Shown here: positions 26,753-37,041 of the stretch, piece by piece
How positions within the stretch are numbered: the stretch's first letter is position 1
Layout of the letters: each line of letters opens with the position of its first letter
Origin: Edaphobacter paludis
GTDB lineage: Bacteria; Acidobacteriota; Terriglobia; Terriglobales; Acidobacteriaceae
Assembly: GCF_039993895.1 (NCBI RefSeq)
Contig: NZ_CP121194.1
Span: forward strand, 3,534,001 to 3,598,000
Direction: 5' to 3'
Length of the DNA stretch: 64,000 nucleotides
The notes under the pieces: model-generated
Seen by the model: only the letters and a program-made list of their open reading frames with translations
The model's database searches: none
Told to the model about the DNA's origin: nothing
Program-made: the position numbers and the translations under genes

Positions 26753-28123
26753 TCAGTTCGCGGCCAGAAGAATGCGCAGGTCGCGGAGATTATTCCCTGT
26801 AGGCCCGGTCACAATCGTTGAGCCCAGCGGAGCCAGAATGCTGTGAGAGTCGAACTCCCGCAAGTATTTCTGGGCCGCCGCATCTCCGTACTGAGCATCC
26901 GTTTCAAGCGTTCCTTCATCCACCACTGCTCCAGCCGCCTGGCTGTTGCCATCGATACCATCAGAGCCAGCCGATAGAATCACTGTCGAGGCATCTGAAG
27001 GATCAAGCAAGGTCGCCGCATACAGACTGAAGTGCTGGTTCCGTCCGCCTACGCCAGTCAGCCCCCGCTTACTCAACGTACTGGGCAGCTTTACCGTCAC
27101 CTCTCCCGCCGAGATCAGGCAGATCCGGGGGTGGATGCTTCTCAAGCTGCGCAATCGGCCCACCAGATACTCCGCCGCCGCCTGGTAGTCCCAATCATCA
27201 CAGGTATTGTCGATCACCGCATGAAACCCAAGTCCTTCGGCCCGAACCCGCGCCGCTGCCGCCAGTTGGTCGGAACTCAGCAGGGTGATCGCCTTCCCCG
27301 CAAAGCTCCCCGGTTTTGGAGTTTCAGGGAGATCAAGGCGATCAAAAAATCGACGGACGGCCGCTGGGAACTGATCCTGCAACCCATACCGCGCTACGAT
27401 CTCTCGACACTGATCCACTGTTGATGTGTCGGGAAGCGTCGGCCCCGAGGCTAGAGCATCGAGATGATCCGGCGCAACGTCCGAGACCAGCAACGAGAGT
27501 GTTGCCACGCCAGCCGCGGCCACGGCAAGACGACCGCCCTTCACCGCGGAAAAATGTTTGCGGATGCAGTTGATCTCTGCGATGGAAGCCCCACTATGCA
27601 CCAGTTCCTGATAGAAGCTCCTCATCTCCGCCAACGTGATGGAAGGGTCAAGAGGAAGTTCCATCATCGCGGAGCCGCCCCCACTGATCAGAAACAGGCA
27701 CAATGTGGCGGCAGCATCGCTTCGTCCCTCACGCAAGCCGTGCAGCATCTCCAGCGCAGCCCGTGCCCCTGCTTGGGAGGCCTCATTGGGCAATGGATGT
27801 CCGCCCGCGAAGAATTGAAAGCCCGGCGGCAGATTTGCAGGTTGCGCCCCGGCAATCAGGATACCTGCCACATCGTGAGGCAATCCCTTCAAGCAATTCA
27901 AGAGGGCACCAAGCATCGTTGCCGACGCCTTACCCACGGCGACGATGCGAAGGTGCTTCAAATGCTCCAGATCGATTGCTTCGCTGCCCCCAATCAAGAC
28001 TCGACGGCCACTGTCACTGACGCGAACCAGCCGCGCAAAAGCCTCTTCCACACTGCAATCTGTCAGCGATTGGATAAAGATACTCCGCGCCATCTCTCGC
28101 AATGTTGCAGTCGTGATTGTCAT
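26753..28123 (-). CDS. Glycerate kinase (MOFRL family, glycerate 2-kinase type)
   Basis: A 456-aa cytoplasmic kinase phosphorylating D-glycerate, probably to 2-phosphoglycerate as other GckA/TtuD-type enzymes do. The N-terminal DUF4147 domain (about residues 10-240) shows IVAVGKASATMLGA, AGGHPLPNEASQAG, CLFLISGGGSAMMELP and NCIRKHFSAVKGGRLA. The C-terminal MOFRL domain (about 330-445) shows GVGGRNQHFSLYAA, SAGSDGIDGNSQAAGAVVD and GPTGNNLRDLRILL. It starts 17 bases after the stop of the MFS transporter gene and is the last gene of a GH2-MFS-kinase operon. It converges on tRNA-Ile2. This suits catabolism of a sugar acid or of sugars through a non-phosphorylative route ending in glycerate. Confidence 0.92.
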   Translation of the reverse strand: MTITTATLREMARSIFIQSLTDCSVEEAFARLVRVSDSGRRVLIGGSEAIDLEHLKHLRIVAVGKASATMLGALLNCLKGLPHDVAGILIAGAQPANLPPGFQFFAGGHPLPNEASQAGARAALEMLHGLREGRSDAAATLCLFLISGGGSAMMELPLDPSITLAEMRSFYQELVHSGASIAEINCIRKHFSAVKGGRLAVAAAGVATLSLLVSDVAPDHLDALASGPTLPDTSTVDQCREIVARYGLQDQFPAAVRRFFDRLDLPETPKPGSFAGKAITLLSSDQLAAAARVRAEGLGFHAVIDNTCDDWDYQAAAEYLVGRLRSLRSIHPRICLISAGEVTVKLPSTLSKRGLTGVGGRNQHFSLYAATLLDPSDASTVILSAGSDGIDGNSQAAGAVVDEGTLETDAQYGDAAAQKYLREFDSHSILAPLGSTIVTGPTGNNLRDLRILLAAN

Positions 28124-28140
28124 AAGACCCTCTGGGAGAT

Positions 28141-29445
28141 TCAGTCAGGCTGGGGCGTTTGCTTCCCTGCTTTTGCCGCCAAAGCCAACAATGCGGCGCA
28201 GACAGCCAGTCCACTCATGGCGTAGAGACCACCTTCAAAGCTGTGGGTGAGATCACGAATTCTGCCTATGGAATAAGGCCCAAGAAACGCTCCAACACCG
28301 CCAATCGTGGTGAGAATGGCAACCGCTGCCGCTGCTGCCGCGTCGCCGACGACGCTGGTGGTCAACGTCCAGAACGGGCCCATCATGCTCCACAGCCCCA
28401 TCGCAGCCAGGGTCATGGCGATAATGGCGACCACGATATTATGTGCCACCGCTGTCCAGGCAAAGCCGCTTGCCGCCAGCAGCAGACAACCCGCGATGTG
28501 CCAGCGTCGCTCATTGGTCCGGTCGGAGTTCCACCCTACAATCACGGTAAAGATGGCCGCCGCTAGATACGGCACCGTAGCGTATCGCGCAATGACGCTG
28601 GCCGTATGCGCGCCGCCGGAAAAGCTGTTGAGGATCAGCGGCATCCATAGATTTACGATATACACGCCAACCTGGCTGACGAAGTAGGCCCCGGCAAGAA
28701 GCCATAACATCGGCAACCGGATAGCGTCGCGTAGCGCGTGGTGCTCCGCCGCGCCGTAGCGGATGCGGTCGCGCTGCAACTCGTCCGCAAGCCACGTCTT
28801 CTCCTCCGGCTTGAGCCAGTGGACTTCTTCCGGCCTGTTTTTGAGCAGAAAAAGCACAGAGATGCCCAGCAAAATCGTCGGGATACCTTCCGACAGAAAG
28901 AGCCACTGCCAGCCTGCCAGTCCTTTGAACCCATCGAGGCGCAACAGCGCACTCGAAAGTGGGCCGCCGACTACACCTGCGAGCGATGTCGCGGTCATGA
29001 ACTTGGCAACAGCGCGTGCACGTTCATGCGACGGGTACCAGTAGGTGAGGTAAAAGATCATCCCCGGGAAAAACCCGGCCTCGCACACTCCAAGCAGAAA
29101 ACGAAGTATATAAAACGACTCCGGCGACCGTACAAACATCATGCAGGTAGAGATGACGCCCCACGAGATCATGATGCGGGCAATCCAGACCTTCGCGCCG
29201 ACACGCGCCAGCATCAGGTTGCTCGGCAGGTCAAAAAGCGCCGAGCCTATAAAGAAAATTCCCGCGCCAGTCCCATAGACAGTATTGCTGTAGTGCAACT
29301 CCCGCTGCATGTCCATCGCGGCAAACCCGACGTTGACACGGTCGAGATATGCCACGATATACAGCAGAAAAAGATAAGGGATAAGTCGCAGCGTTATCTT
29401 CGCATAGACTTCTCTGCCGTTGACGGATTCCACTACCTGCACCAT
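28141..29445 (-). CDS. MFS transporter, anion:cation symporter (hexuronate/tartrate-like)
   Basis: A 434-aa inner-membrane carrier with 12 predicted spans in two halves of six. AYLDRVNVGFAAMDMQREL near residue 35 and the DLPSNLMLARVGAKVWIARI loop are signatures of the ACS family (TC 2.A.1.14), whose members carry hexuronates, galactonate, tartrate and similar organic acids. LLGVCEAGFFPGMIFYLTYW (span 4) is also typical. GGAG lies a few bases before the ATG, 9 bases after the stop of the GH2 gene. Association with glycerate kinase fits uptake of a sugar acid. The exact substrate cannot be read. Confidence 0.9.
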   Translation of the reverse strand: MVQVVESVNGREVYAKITLRLIPYLFLLYIVAYLDRVNVGFAAMDMQRELHYSNTVYGTGAGIFFIGSALFDLPSNLMLARVGAKVWIARIMISWGVISTCMMFVRSPESFYILRFLLGVCEAGFFPGMIFYLTYWYPSHERARAVAKFMTATSLAGVVGGPLSSALLRLDGFKGLAGWQWLFLSEGIPTILLGISVLFLLKNRPEEVHWLKPEEKTWLADELQRDRIRYGAAEHHALRDAIRLPMLWLLAGAYFVSQVGVYIVNLWMPLILNSFSGGAHTASVIARYATVPYLAAAIFTVIVGWNSDRTNERRWHIAGCLLLAASGFAWTAVAHNIVVAIIAMTLAAMGLWSMMGPFWTLTTSVVGDAAAAAAVAILTTIGGVGAFLGPYSIGRIRDLTHSFEGGLYAMSGLAVCAALLALAAKAGKQTPQPD

Positions 29446-29454
29446 GACTCCACT

Positions 29455-32169
29455 TTAGTTCGTCTTATCCGAAGCTGGCGACGCCAACGGCGGCGGAACG
29501 TACATCGGCAACCCGGTCACCGGCCAATGATTGACCTGCGCATCGACGTTCAGTGCGATCGCAGCCGCAGGCGACGATGAAGGAGTAACTGCAATGTTCC
29601 ATCCATCCACGACGACCAGCGGCACGTCACCCTTAAGGTCGGCAGCGCTTGCTTCAATCGAGATGGTCTTCGTCTCGTTGGGCACAAGCGAAACATAGTT
29701 GTCGCTGTAGTAGACCGGCAGCACGCGCTCGCCGGATTGCTGACGCCGCAGTTGCAGATGCGTCATGAGCGCAACCTGAGCGCCCGAATTGTGCAGCGTG
29801 ACAGACAGCAGGCATTTGCCGTCCGCATCATGCCGCTCGACCTTGGCATCGAGCGTGATGGTGGATAGCTGATTGAGCGCCGTCAGATCGTCCTGATGCG
29901 CAGGCAGCGCACGCCAGTAGAAGTTGCTCGAGAGCAGTTTGCCTGACGCATCGTGCAGGTCCAGTTTGACGAAGTAAACCGGCGACAGATTTGTTGGCCA
30001 CGCCACCACGCCCAGACTCGTAGCGACACTGGGAGCAGCCGTGACCGCGAAGTCATGCTGGTAGGGGATAGAGCCGTCGAGATTGTAGATGGAGAGATGC
30101 GCCGTGGCATTGGTCAACGCAGTGGGTAGATTATTGATGACCTGAATGTCGTCATTGCTCTCGTTCAGTTGAATGTGCTGCAACTCACCCGCCTTCTCCA
30201 CCGCGAAGAGCGACGAGTTGGGCTCAAGATCATGATGATAGAGCTGCCAGACAAAGCTCGGCTGCGCGGGATTGCTCATCCACGTGATGACCGCCGTGCT
30301 GGGGTTGAAGAGCTTGGCGTTGCGGCCCTCGTACATTGCGCGAAAGGCCTCATAGTTTGCAAGCTGCGCCTTGCGAACAAAGTCGGCTAGGTTGGCCAAC
30401 TTGCCATAACGAGCTTCGATGACGTCACGATAGGTGTCGCCACCGGACGCTCCGCGGGCAAAGTCATGCTCGGCCCAATCATCGTTGATGATCTCCCAAT
30501 CCTTCTGCGGCATCATTCCGTGAATCGACTCGAGGGTCGGCACGGAGACGCTGCCGATCTCAGTCTTGAATGCATGACTGAAGACGTAAAATTCGCGAGG
30601 CGTGCGCCAATGGTATGGGCCGCCGGAGTTGACGCCGTGGCCGGCGGTGGAACTCGGCTGATAGAGCCGTGCGGGATCGAGTTCAGCCATCATCGGACGC
30701 AGTGCGTCGTCAATCTCCTTGGGCGGATAGCCCTCGTTGCGCGCACACCAGATCGCAATGGACGGATGATTGCGGAAGCGGAGAATCTTATCGCGAACGT
30801 TCGCCATGTAAGTAGGCAGATCAGTCGGGTTGGGACCGTCGCTGGGATTGGGCTGGAAAAACTCATCCCAAAGAAGTATTCCGTACTTGTCGCAAAGCTC
30901 GTAGAAGTCCTCGTTCGTGCTCTGCCCAACCCAGTTGCGGATCAGATTGAGGTTCGCCAGCTTATGCATTCGAATCTCGGCTTCGAGACGTTCGCGCGGA
31001 ATGCGCTTCATCGCCTCGTCCAGCCCCCAGTCGCCGCCGCGAATAAAGATGCGAACACCATTGACAGATACTGTGAGGTTCTCGGCGTCGGGAACGGAGT
31101 AGGTAATCTTGCGAATGCCAAAGCTAAGGTCTTGGCTGTCGGAGACGTTCTTCTTGATCTCAAAGGTGAGATGGAGGTTGTAGAGATTCTGTGGACCGTA
31201 GCCGTTTGGCCACCACAGCTTTGGATTATTGATGTGCAGTGCCGGAGTATTTTTGGAATCAAGCGCAACCAACGTTGAGCTGTGAGGCGCAAGTTCAACC
31301 TCCTTCCGGAAAGTAACTTCTCCGAAGCTTCCTTTCAGCACGCCTTTCTGGGGCTTGTCGCTTATATTCTCAACCGTTGTCTTGATTGAGACATCCGCCG
31401 AGTCCAGCTTTGGCAGCGGCAGATCGGTCTCGACCAGCGGATTTTTTACTACAACCGGTCCTGTCGCAGAGAGATACACCTTCCTCCAAATGCCAGTGTC
31501 CCGATCGCGAATCGCCGGAATCCAGTCCCAGCCGATGGTGGAGAGAAATGTCGGACCGTCAATCGCAGTAATGCCGCCGTTCAGTCCCATGCCATTGCGA
31601 ATCGTGTGCTCATGGGGCACACCTGGATGCGGCTGCGGGCTGACCAGCACGGCCAGCACCGCTTGCTTGCCCGGCGTGATGATCGAGGTAATGTCAAAAG
31701 TGCCGCGAATGAATGCGCCCTTCGTCGTGCCGATCTGTTTGCCATTCACCCATATCTCCGCGGCGTAATTAATACCGTCGAAGTTCAACCACGCCTGACG
31801 ATGAGAGTAGGACTTGGGAACAGTAAAGACGGTGCGGTACCAGTAAGGGGTGCGGCTCAGACTTTCAGGAATCTTATCGGGACGGTTGTTCTCCCCATAG
31901 AGAGGCTCGGGGTAGACGCCGTCGTTAACGAGACTGGTAAGCACCGTACCCGGCACCGTAGCTGAGTACCAGCCTTGAGGAGCAAATCCCTGCTGCGAGA
32001 CGGCATCTCCGGATTGAGAAACTTTGGCCGCATCCTGCAACTGCCAGCCGGAAGAGAGCACTACGGGAGAGGGAGGTGCAGAGTTTGCTGCGGCAGGAAG
32101 CACGTTGAACAATCCTAAGAGTCCCGCAACCATGCAAGGCAATACTGACCGTCTAAACCGTTTCTGCAC
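29455..32169 (-). CDS. Secreted glycoside hydrolase family 2 (beta-mannosidase/exo-glucosaminidase-like)
   Basis: A 904-aa exported retaining glycosidase. Signal peptide at residues 1-29 (MQKRFRRSVL start, cut near AAANS). The N-terminal jelly-roll sugar-binding domain (about 38-235) includes YWYRTVFTVP and EIWVNGKQIG. Ig-like domain about 240-350. The TIM barrel (about 355-640) has GVRIFIRGGDWGLDEAMKRI, the acid/base E479 in IAIWCARNEGYP, and a candidate nucleophile E537 in HAFKTEIGSVSVPTLES. C-terminal Ig-like domains follow. The FKTEIGS context resembles plant endo-beta-mannosidase and CsxA-type exo-beta-D-glucosaminidases more than beta-galactosidases; substrate specificity is uncertain. 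It heads the operon with the MFS carrier and glycerate kinase. Confidence 0.92.
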   Translation of the reverse strand: MQKRFRRSVLPCMVAGLLGLFNVLPAAANSAPPSPVVLSSGWQLQDAAKVSQSGDAVSQQGFAPQGWYSATVPGTVLTSLVNDGVYPEPLYGENNRPDKIPESLSRTPYWYRTVFTVPKSYSHRQAWLNFDGINYAAEIWVNGKQIGTTKGAFIRGTFDITSIITPGKQAVLAVLVSPQPHPGVPHEHTIRNGMGLNGGITAIDGPTFLSTIGWDWIPAIRDRDTGIWRKVYLSATGPVVVKNPLVETDLPLPKLDSADVSIKTTVENISDKPQKGVLKGSFGEVTFRKEVELAPHSSTLVALDSKNTPALHINNPKLWWPNGYGPQNLYNLHLTFEIKKNVSDSQDLSFGIRKITYSVPDAENLTVSVNGVRIFIRGGDWGLDEAMKRIPRERLEAEIRMHKLANLNLIRNWVGQSTNEDFYELCDKYGILLWDEFFQPNPSDGPNPTDLPTYMANVRDKILRFRNHPSIAIWCARNEGYPPKEIDDALRPMMAELDPARLYQPSSTAGHGVNSGGPYHWRTPREFYVFSHAFKTEIGSVSVPTLESIHGMMPQKDWEIINDDWAEHDFARGASGGDTYRDVIEARYGKLANLADFVRKAQLANYEAFRAMYEGRNAKLFNPSTAVITWMSNPAQPSFVWQLYHHDLEPNSSLFAVEKAGELQHIQLNESNDDIQVINNLPTALTNATAHLSIYNLDGSIPYQHDFAVTAAPSVATSLGVVAWPTNLSPVYFVKLDLHDASGKLLSSNFYWRALPAHQDDLTALNQLSTITLDAKVERHDADGKCLLSVTLHNSGAQVALMTHLQLRRQQSGERVLPVYYSDNYVSLVPNETKTISIEASAADLKGDVPLVVVDGWNIAVTPSSSPAAAIALNVDAQVNHWPVTGLPMYVPPPLASPASDKTN

Positions 32170-32262
32170 TTGATTCTTCTCCTCGGATCTCGTTCAAAAA
32201 CCCTACAGGAGAACTTTACACGGTCACGGTTTTGCCTTGCACGCCGCGCCCCCGGAGACTTG

Positions 32263-32733
32263 CTAATATTGCAGCTCTCGCGGCGAATATGTCAGCGTTC
32301 CATTCGAACGTTCGTACCAAAGAAACAACTTCTTGGCACTGTGGTTCACGGTAACCGCAATGATGATGCCCGAACCGTCCCGCTTCGATATATCCACATG
32401 GTGCGATGTAATCGGACCCCAGTCACTTGCCGTCGTCCAGTCCTCAGTGAACCGTTGCAGTTTGTAGTCGTAGTTCTGTGGATGCTGCTCCCATTTGGGA
32501 TCGTTCATCCAGATACCATAAGCCGTCTTGTAATCCTTCTTCTGCAGGTCCGTCATGAAGGTGTCGATCTTATGCTCGACAGGCAGATTTGAGAAGAACC
32601 ATCCATGCCCTAGCAGATAACCGCCAACGTAAAGCACCACCAACAGCGCAACCAGGACCCCGCCACCTATGAGGAGATTACGGTTTCGCGTCTCACGACT
32701 GGCGTTGTATTGCGGAGCATTCAGCAGCGTCAT
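32263..32733 (-). CDS. Membrane-anchored protein of unknown function
   Basis: 156 aa. Residues 1-20 are polar, residues 21-45 form one hydrophobic span (LLIGGGVLVALLVVLYVGGY), and about 110 residues follow, probably outside the cytoplasm. The outer part contains IDTFMTDLQKKDYKTAYGIW, a helix-rich start often seen in small NTF2-like/DUF4878-type or Coa1-like domains, then W-rich and beta-like stretches. AAGAG lies just before the ATG. I do not recognise the family with certainty. It is a single gene between the GH2 operon and the yraN-like gene on the same strand. Confidence 0.75.
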   Translation of the reverse strand: MTLLNAPQYNASRETRNRNLLIGGGVLVALLVVLYVGGYLLGHGWFFSNLPVEHKIDTFMTDLQKKDYKTAYGIWMNDPKWEQHPQNYDYKLQRFTEDWTTASDWGPITSHHVDISKRDGSGIIIAVTVNHSAKKLFLWYERSNGTLTYSPRELQY

Positions 32734-32831
32734 CGTCTCTTCACCTCGGTACCCACCTCTATATTAGACACCGCCGCCCATAAAATGGATGTTGCGGGAA
32801 TCGCCCTTCAGCCCAGCCCTTCACGCATAAG

Positions 32832-33317
32832 TCACTGCCACCCGAATGCTCCTTTATATACATCGAACTCGACTCGGGCAGGCTGCAGATATACCGACAC
32901 GATATCGAAACGCACCGGCACCTCCCGCCGCTTCTTCTCGGGGAATGCGCGCAGATAAGCTCGAGCCATCTTTCGCAGCATCTCCTGCTTATCGGCGTTC
33001 ACGGCAGACTCCGCTGGCGCCATCGGATCTCTTCCTGTCCGCGTTTTAACTTCGATAAAGCAAAGCCACTCGTCATCCCAACCAATCAGATCGACATCGC
33101 CACGCAGCTTTGCATTTTTCCAGCGGCGTGCAACGACGGTATAACCCAGCGTTCGCAGATGAAAGAGCGCCTCTCGCTCTCCACGCAGACCGGTAGCCAG
33201 ATGCTCCGCAGTAGACGGTGTACGTCTAAGCTGCCTGCCCAGCGCCTCCATCCGTCGCAGCGCCCACACCTGCAAATTAATCCCGGTAGCCGTTCTCATC
33301 CTAAGCTTCTCCCGCAT
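32832..33317 (-). CDS. YraN-like (UPF0102) predicted nuclease-fold protein
   Basis: 161 aa. The core shows TGLRGEREALFHLRTLGYTV then RGDVDLIGWDDEWLCFIEVK, which is the G-E-x-x-A ... GD(V)DLI ... EVK pattern of the restriction-endonuclease-like YraN family (PD-(D/E)XK-type residues D and ExK). Family function is poorly known. The start at 33317 lies one base after the TGA of the upstream gene (TGAGATG); a longer version with 19 more codons would overlap that gene and was rejected. It is likely co-transcribed with the beta-propeller gene. Confidence 0.85.
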   Translation of the reverse strand: MREKLRMRTATGINLQVWALRRMEALGRQLRRTPSTAEHLATGLRGEREALFHLRTLGYTVVARRWKNAKLRGDVDLIGWDDEWLCFIEVKTRTGRDPMAPAESAVNADKQEMLRKMARAYLRAFPEKKRREVPVRFDIVSVYLQPARVEFDVYKGAFGWQ

Positions 33318-33318
33318 C

Positions 33319-35160
33319 TCAATGCATCCCCGGATGCATTCGCTCGACGGCCGCGGCGCGTTGCAGATCGACAATCACCGGCTTCGACGCAATGCTCTCT
33401 CCGTTTGAGTTCACTGCCGTAACTACATACTCAGACGTTCCAGCATACGGCGTAATCCCCGCAAATGCTGTTGAGACAAGTCCACTGGCGAGCAGCCGCG
33501 GTGTCCCATTGCTGCCATCCTGACTTTTGACGTTATAAGTTCTCGCTCCAGGCACCGCAACCCACGAGAGCGAGACCACGCCATCCTGCACATCGGCTCG
33601 AAGCCCCTCAGGAGTTGAAGGAACTGGCCCATCCGGCAACAACCCATACACACAAAACTGTCCAGTCCCAACATTCTCCGTGCCAAAGCTGGCAAGGTAC
33701 ACCTTGCCATTCGCTATGGTCGGGGGAGCCATCTTCGAATAATTGCTGCAATCGTCGCGTCCTGGGTCTTCGAGGGAGTTCCACAATTCATGTTCGATAT
33801 TGTCCGCATCGTAGGCATGAAGAATTCCCGGTCTCGACTCGTGCCACGAATCCCCGGTTGCATGAATCGCCGCCCACAAAATCCCCTCTTTGCCGCCGTT
33901 CGCCGATAACGACAGCATCGCCCCCGGATGCCCCTCATTCACCTCTGGCCGCATCATCACAGGCGTCTCGCTGAGCCTGTCGCCCTTCAGTCCGTAGACG
34001 CGCGCCCGGTCCCTCTGTCCCCAGACATAGAGTAGTGAACCTTTCTTATCGCTCTTCCAGTACACAAAGCTGTGCAGATGCGATCCGCTCGCCTGAAAAT
34101 GTTGCAATGCATTCTCATCGCCCAAATGCCCCAGGTGCTGTTGGTCGAGAACATACAGAACGCCCTCCTTGCCACCACCGAGCACGAGTTTTGTTCCCGG
34201 AATCAGCGTTGCTCCAGATGAGTTGATGTCAAGGTCCTTCGCATCGAGATCAAAGTGATTGGTTGGAGTGAACCAGTCCAGAACTTTCAGTTCTGGATTT
34301 AATTTGAGAAAGCTTTCGCTAAAATTCACCTTGCCGTCCCACGAACCGTTTCCTGTAACTACATAGATATTGCCTTCTGCATCCACCGCCGGAGCCTGTC
34401 CCGACTGCCAGATGCTCGCCTCTGAACCTGTCGGCGAAGTATTCAATACGGCAGTCTGACGCAGCGACTTCGCGTCGTAGCCCATCAGAAACCCGTGATA
34501 CGGCTCCTTATCGCAGTGCGACGCATAGCCGACATATACCGTGCCACGCGAAAGCAGCAGCGCTGGACGCTGATTCTCCATCAATGGATCAAAATCGTGT
34601 GCCGTAATCGTCACAGGACTCTCGGGCATATCTGCGCCGGTCGCAATATCCAGAGCGTGAAGCCGTTGAATAAAACCACTCCCCGCCCGCGTCAGAGCCA
34701 CTACATACAACGTGCCGCTTTGTTGATCGATGACGGGAGTTCCGACGATCCCCATGTTTCCATTGATATCCAGGCAGCCGAAATTCGCATCATGCAGGTT
34801 CGCCGGCATACCGAAATTGACATGCCATAGCGGCCTCGAAGCGCTCGCCTCATTGGCATCGAACGCATACACGCTGTTATTGACCGTCGTTACATAGACG
34901 ACATCGTGAAAGCCTCCGCCCACTTTCACATGCGAGACATAAAGTGGCTGCCCATATACCTGATCATCAACCACCCGCTTGAACAGCATCCCGAACTGCT
35001 TCACGTTGACATTCTCGTGAGTCAGCACGGTCTCATGCAGATTCGCGCCCGTACGCTCCCGGTCATTGTGTTGGGTTAGCACACTGACCTGAGCTACTCC
35101 AGAATTCCCAGCCACCCACAACAAAATCGACATTCCCAGCAGCAAGCCACCAGACTTCAT
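33319..35160 (-). CDS. Secreted PQQ-like beta-propeller protein with C-terminal FN3 domain
   Basis: 613 aa. Signal peptide at residues 1-22 (MKSGGLLLGMSILLWVAGNS, cut near GVAQ). A quinoprotein-like beta-propeller spans about residues 50-500, with repeated strands such as DVVYVTTVNNSVYAFDANEA, GTLYVVALTRAG, GNIYVVTGNGSWDG, GVLYVLDQQHLG and GKVYLASFGTENVG. A fibronectin type III domain lies at about 520-605 (PSTPEGLRADVQDGVVSLSW). The start at 35160 has GGAG eight bases upstream and gives a clean signal peptide; longer frames run into the pyrG promoter. No catalytic residues were identified, so it may be a binding or scaffold protein rather than a dehydrogenase. Confidence 0.82.
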   Translation of the reverse strand: MKSGGLLLGMSILLWVAGNSGVAQVSVLTQHNDRERTGANLHETVLTHENVNVKQFGMLFKRVVDDQVYGQPLYVSHVKVGGGFHDVVYVTTVNNSVYAFDANEASASRPLWHVNFGMPANLHDANFGCLDINGNMGIVGTPVIDQQSGTLYVVALTRAGSGFIQRLHALDIATGADMPESPVTITAHDFDPLMENQRPALLLSRGTVYVGYASHCDKEPYHGFLMGYDAKSLRQTAVLNTSPTGSEASIWQSGQAPAVDAEGNIYVVTGNGSWDGKVNFSESFLKLNPELKVLDWFTPTNHFDLDAKDLDINSSGATLIPGTKLVLGGGKEGVLYVLDQQHLGHLGDENALQHFQASGSHLHSFVYWKSDKKGSLLYVWGQRDRARVYGLKGDRLSETPVMMRPEVNEGHPGAMLSLSANGGKEGILWAAIHATGDSWHESRPGILHAYDADNIEHELWNSLEDPGRDDCSNYSKMAPPTIANGKVYLASFGTENVGTGQFCVYGLLPDGPVPSTPEGLRADVQDGVVSLSWVAVPGARTYNVKSQDGSNGTPRLLASGLVSTAFAGITPYAGTSEYVVTAVNSNGESIASKPVIVDLQRAAAVERMHPGMH

Positions 35161-35252
35161 CGTTCCGCTCCAGCGTTTTACAAGTCTCATCCTTCGACAG
35201 TGCTTTCCAGTGTATGTCCCGCTTCCATTTTTGGTAGTACGACTGCAAATAA

Positions 35253-36998
<1,746 letters not shown>

Positions 36999-37002
36999 AT
37001 TC

Positions 37003-37041
37003 GGCAGGGCTGGACGATTCGGTCTCTGTCTCCAGCCTGCC
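37003..37041. terminator. Hairpin between convergent pyrG and phosphoesterase genes
   Basis: GGCAGGGCTGGA (37003-37014) pairs with TCCAGCCTGCC (37031-37041) with one bulged G. It lies just after pyrG and touches the stop of the opposite gene, the place for a shared terminator. There is no marked T-run. Confidence 0.55.
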
